A stretch of 64,000 nt of DNA, taken from contig CAJJBX010000003.1 in assembly GCA_905182555.1 (NCBI GenBank), forward strand, positions 62,001 to 126,000. The letters are read 5' to 3'. Shown one piece after another: positions 61,391 to 64,000 of this stretch. Numbering within the stretch: the stretch's first letter is position 1; the number at the start of each line of letters is the position of its first letter. Under the pieces are notes generated by a model. The model had not been told where the DNA came from, ran no database searches, and worked only from the letters and a program-made list of their open reading frames with translations. The position numbers were made by a program, and so were the translations under genes. Source of the DNA: an uncultured Ilumatobacter sp. GTDB taxonomy: Bacteria > Actinomycetota > Acidimicrobiia > Acidimicrobiales > Ilumatobacteraceae.

Positions 61391-63889
61391 TTAGTCGTCT
61401 GCGCCGGCATCGGCATCGGCATCGGCGTCGCCTTCGCCTTCGCCTTCGCCCGCAACGATTGATGCAACAGAGCTGACGGTGTCACCATCATCCATGTTCA
61501 TTACTCGGACGCCAGTTGCACTACGGCCCTGTTCAGAGATCTCGCGGACCTGCATTCGAATCGTGAGGCCCGACTCGGACACCGCGACGATCTCATCGTC
61601 GATACCGACCATAAATGCTGCCACGACCTCACCCTTCTTGCCGGTGAGCTTCATGCCGCGGACGCCCTGGCCGCCGCGACCCTGGACGTTAAAGCTCTCA
61701 AGCTCTGTCCGCTTGCCGTAGCCGGCCTCGGTCACGATCAGAATAGATGTGTCGTCACGGGCGACGTCGACAGACACGACTCGATCCTGATCGTTCTTCA
61801 GCTTCATGCCGCGCACGCCAGCTGCTGTGCGACCCATGGAGCGGACATCGTTCTCGTTAAAGCGGATTGTCATGCCACCGCCGGACACCATGAAGATGTC
61901 GTCGTCACCGCTGGTCTCAATGACCTTGACGAGTTCGTCGCCATCCTTCAAGTTGATGGCGATCAAGCCGTCGCGACGGCTCTTGTCGTACTCGGTGAAG
62001 GTCGTCTTTTTGACCGTGCCCTTCTTTGTAGCGAAGAAGAGGTAGCGGTCGACACCGAACTCCCGTGTGTCGATAATTGCTTCGACACGCTCACCCGGGA
62101 TGAGCGGCAAGAGGTTGACGATCGGCATACCCTTGGCCGTCCGCTCGCGCTCGGGAACGTCGAGTGCTCGCAGTCGATAGACCTTGCCCAGGTTGGAAAA
62201 GAACAAGAGGTGCGCGTGCGCCGTCGTGAAAATCACATGACGCACAATGTCATCAAGCTTCAACTTGCCGCCCGACACACCACGGCCTCCGCGGCCCTGC
62301 GTCTTGAACGAGCCGGCCGGTACGGCTTTGACATACTGGGCTTCGGTCATCACGATGACGAGTTCCTTGTCGTCGGTGAGGTCTTCAATTGACATTTCGC
62401 CGATGTCGTAGGTCAGTTCGCATTTGCGATCGGTTGCGAACTTGTCGCGGATTGCCGTGATCTCTTCCTTGATGACCGTGTTGAGGCGATCGGGATTGTC
62501 GAGGATGTCTTGCAGGTCGATGATCTTCAGGCGCAACTCGTCAAGTTCGGTCTGCAGATCAACTCTTGAAAGCCGGGTGAGCTGACGGAGCTGCATATCC
62601 AAGATGTCGTTGGCCTGGATCTCGGAGAATTCAAACGGTGTTGCCATCAGGCCGTCACGAGCAATGGCGACGTCATCGCTTGCACGAATGAGTTTGATGA
62701 TTTCGTCGATGACATCGAGGGCCTTAATGCGCCCTTCGAGAATGTGTTCGCGATGCCTTGCCTTCTTCAACCGGTTCTGGGTTCGGCGGGTGATGACCTC
62801 GACCTGGTGGTCGAGGTAGGCGACAAGGGCGTCACGCAAGGTGATCTGCTTGGGCACGCCCTTCACCAGAGCGACCATGTTGATCGAGAACGTGGACTGC
62901 AGCTGAGTGAGCTTGAACAGGTTGTTCATCACCACGTTGGCGTTGCCGTCGCGTTTGAGGCTGATGATCAGCTCGGTCTTGCCGCCGTTGGAGCCATCGT
63001 TGACATCGGCAATACCGTCGAGGTCGCCGTTGTCGACCAACTGCTGGATACGCGCAGCAATCGCCGAGCAGGAGGTTTGGTACGGCAGCTCAGTAACAAC
63101 GATTTCGTATCGCCCATTCTTGCCTTCTTCAATCGATGCCTTGGCACGCGTTTTGACCGAGCCGCGGCCGGTGCGATACGCGTCCATGATCCCAGCCCGA
63201 CCGAGAATCTGGCCACCGGTCGGGAAGTCCGGACCCTTGACGAACTCCATGAGCGCGTCCGCATCGGCGTCGGGATTGTCAATGAGGTGCACGACGGCGT
63301 CGATTACCTCGCCGAGGTTGTGTGGCGGGATGTTCGTTGCCATACCAACAGCGATGCCCTGGCTGCCATTGACCAGCAGGTTCGGGAACCGCGCTGGAAG
63401 CACAATGGGTTCCTCGGTGGTCCCGTCGTAGTTCGGGATCATGTCGACGGTGTCTTCGTCGATGCCAGCAAGCAGTTCCATCGCGAGCGGGTCAAGGCGA
63501 CACTCGGTATAACGCGAGGCGGCAGGACCGAAGTCGGGTGAGCCGTAGTTGCCGTGGAAGTCGATCAGCGGATGGCGCAACGAGAAAGGCTGGGCCATAC
63601 GCACAAGTGCGGCATAAATGGCAGAGTCACCGTGGGGATGGAAGCGAGCCATCGTGTCGCCTGCGACACGGGCGCACTTGACGTGGCCCCGATCTGGGCG
63701 GAAGCCCTGCTCTTCCATGTCCCAGATGATCCGGCGGTGGACTGGCTTGAGGCCGTCGCGTACATCGGGTAGAGCGCGCGACATGATGACTGACATGGCG
63801 TACTCGAGGAACGAGCTTTCCATTTCCTCGTTGAGCGCGATCGGCTGGATCGAACCGCCGGTTGGTGTGTCGTCAGTGGTGTCAGTCAT
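61391..63889 (-). CDS. gyrA: DNA gyrase subunit A
   Basis: An 832-aa type IIA topoisomerase subunit that breaks and rejoins DNA, introducing negative supercoils with GyrB. It has SRALPDVRDGLKPVHRRI, the catalytic Tyr127 in AASRYTECRL, and a C-terminal domain with GyrA-box-like blades (QGRGGRGVSGGKL; QGRGGQGVRGMKL). The quinolone region reads HPHGDSAIYAALVRM: Ser89 is kept, but Ala93 replaces the usual Asp (E. coli Asp87). The protein ends in a Gly-Glu and Asp-Ala repeat tail encoded by hexanucleotide repeats (61405-61449). In-frame TGA upstream confirms ATG 63889. Confidence 0.97.
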   Translation of the reverse strand: MTDTTDDTPTGGSIQPIALNEEMESSFLEYAMSVIMSRALPDVRDGLKPVHRRIIWDMEEQGFRPDRGHVKCARVAGDTMARFHPHGDSAIYAALVRMAQPFSLRHPLIDFHGNYGSPDFGPAASRYTECRLDPLAMELLAGIDEDTVDMIPNYDGTTEEPIVLPARFPNLLVNGSQGIAVGMATNIPPHNLGEVIDAVVHLIDNPDADADALMEFVKGPDFPTGGQILGRAGIMDAYRTGRGSVKTRAKASIEEGKNGRYEIVVTELPYQTSCSAIAARIQQLVDNGDLDGIADVNDGSNGGKTELIISLKRDGNANVVMNNLFKLTQLQSTFSINMVALVKGVPKQITLRDALVAYLDHQVEVITRRTQNRLKKARHREHILEGRIKALDVIDEIIKLIRASDDVAIARDGLMATPFEFSEIQANDILDMQLRQLTRLSRVDLQTELDELRLKIIDLQDILDNPDRLNTVIKEEITAIRDKFATDRKCELTYDIGEMSIEDLTDDKELVIVMTEAQYVKAVPAGSFKTQGRGGRGVSGGKLKLDDIVRHVIFTTAHAHLLFFSNLGKVYRLRALDVPERERTAKGMPIVNLLPLIPGERVEAIIDTREFGVDRYLFFATKKGTVKKTTFTEYDKSRRDGLIAINLKDGDELVKVIETSGDDDIFMVSGGGMTIRFNENDVRSMGRTAAGVRGMKLKNDQDRVVSVDVARDDTSILIVTEAGYGKRTELESFNVQGRGGQGVRGMKLTGKKGEVVAAFMVGIDDEIVAVSESGLTIRMQVREISEQGRSATGVRVMNMDDGDTVSSVASIVAGEGEGEGDADADADAGADD
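61405..61449. repeat. Hexanucleotide repeats at the gyrA 3' end
   Basis: Three GGCATC units, one GGCGTC, then GCCTTC units, encoding Asp-Ala and Glu-Gly pairs at the extreme C-terminus of GyrA. The GGCATC core is the same as in the repeat at 11184-11219. Confidence 0.9.
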
Positions 63890-64000
63890 GTTGAATCCCC
63901 AGTGGTGAGATCATTCGAGTTGTCGCGAGGCGATATTTGGTGAGTGCGCCGCAGGCGGTACTCATCCAATCCGAGGAACGGAAAGGAGGAGCGAAACACG
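63890..64000. other. gyrA upstream region (window edge)
   Basis: 111 nt upstream of gyrA. GGGGA lies 6 nt before the ATG as ribosome-binding site. No other gene is identifiable; a gyrB stop codon would be expected beyond the edge if the standard order holds. Confidence 0.5.

Overview
The window looks like chromosomal DNA of a high-GC actinobacterium. Lineage markers are a mycothione reductase (49574-50944), a mycothiol-dependent maleylpyruvate isomerase-type protein (44655-45440), an F420-type luciferase-like oxidoreductase (28233-29138), and a gyrA / DUF3566 / tRNA-Ile neighbourhood (59626-63889). The abundance of CoA-ester, sulfatase and phosphonate genes would suit a marine or freshwater Acidimicrobiia (Ilumatobacter-like) organism; that placement is inference. 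gyrA lies at the right edge on the minus strand, so gyrB, recF, dnaN, dnaA and oriC are probably just beyond position 64000.

Layout. 1-10.5 kb: haloalkane dehalogenase, beta-lactamase-fold hydrolase, a TetR-arylsulfatase operon, an acetyltransferase, a CoA-transferase, an SDR, and assimilatory sulfate activation (Rrf2 regulator, cysD, cysN-cysC). 11-29 kb: CoA-ester and lipid-type catabolism (thioesterases, acyl-CoA dehydrogenase, acyl-CoA synthetase, enoyl-CoA hydratase, MaoC protein), hydrolases, an amidase, and a large beta-propeller lipoprotein. 29-41.4 kb: the most interesting block. A leftward operon (VOC protein, alkaline-phosphatase-superfamily hydrolase, PhnY/TmpA-like dioxygenase, PhnZ/TmpB-like HD-domain oxygenase) diverges from a rightward operon (peptide-type ABC transporter, glutamine-synthetase-like ligase), with a perfect 17-bp palindrome between them. 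I read it as a candidate aminophosphonate or phosphonate-ester uptake and oxidation island. 41.4-56 kb: tRNA-Ala, envelope and unknown proteins, a serine protease lipoprotein, lactone oxidase, mycothione reductase, NUDIX hydrolase, phosphatase, and a molybdopterin oxidoreductase. 56-64 kb: DUF389, MgtE_N and DUF1003 membrane-associated genes, tRNA-Ile, DUF3566, a TadE-like protein and gyrA.

Two features run through the whole window. First, many genes are broken in frame although conserved sequence continues on both sides: SDR, the APS-kinase domain, acyl-CoA dehydrogenase, enoyl-CoA hydratase, amidohydrolase, class V aminotransferase, Mo-oxidoreductase, the MgtE_N tail and DUF3566. Several gaps also hold recognisable gene stumps: an indolepyruvate oxidoreductase tail, a quinone-oxidoreductase remnant and an alpha/beta-hydrolase tail. 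Either this assembly carries indel errors or the genome is actively decaying; the stumps favour some real decay. Second, there are many short tandem repeats (6, 9, 12, 13 and 16 bp units) and a 27-bp palindrome present three times at about 13-kb intervals. No transposase, CRISPR array, rRNA or prophage gene was seen.
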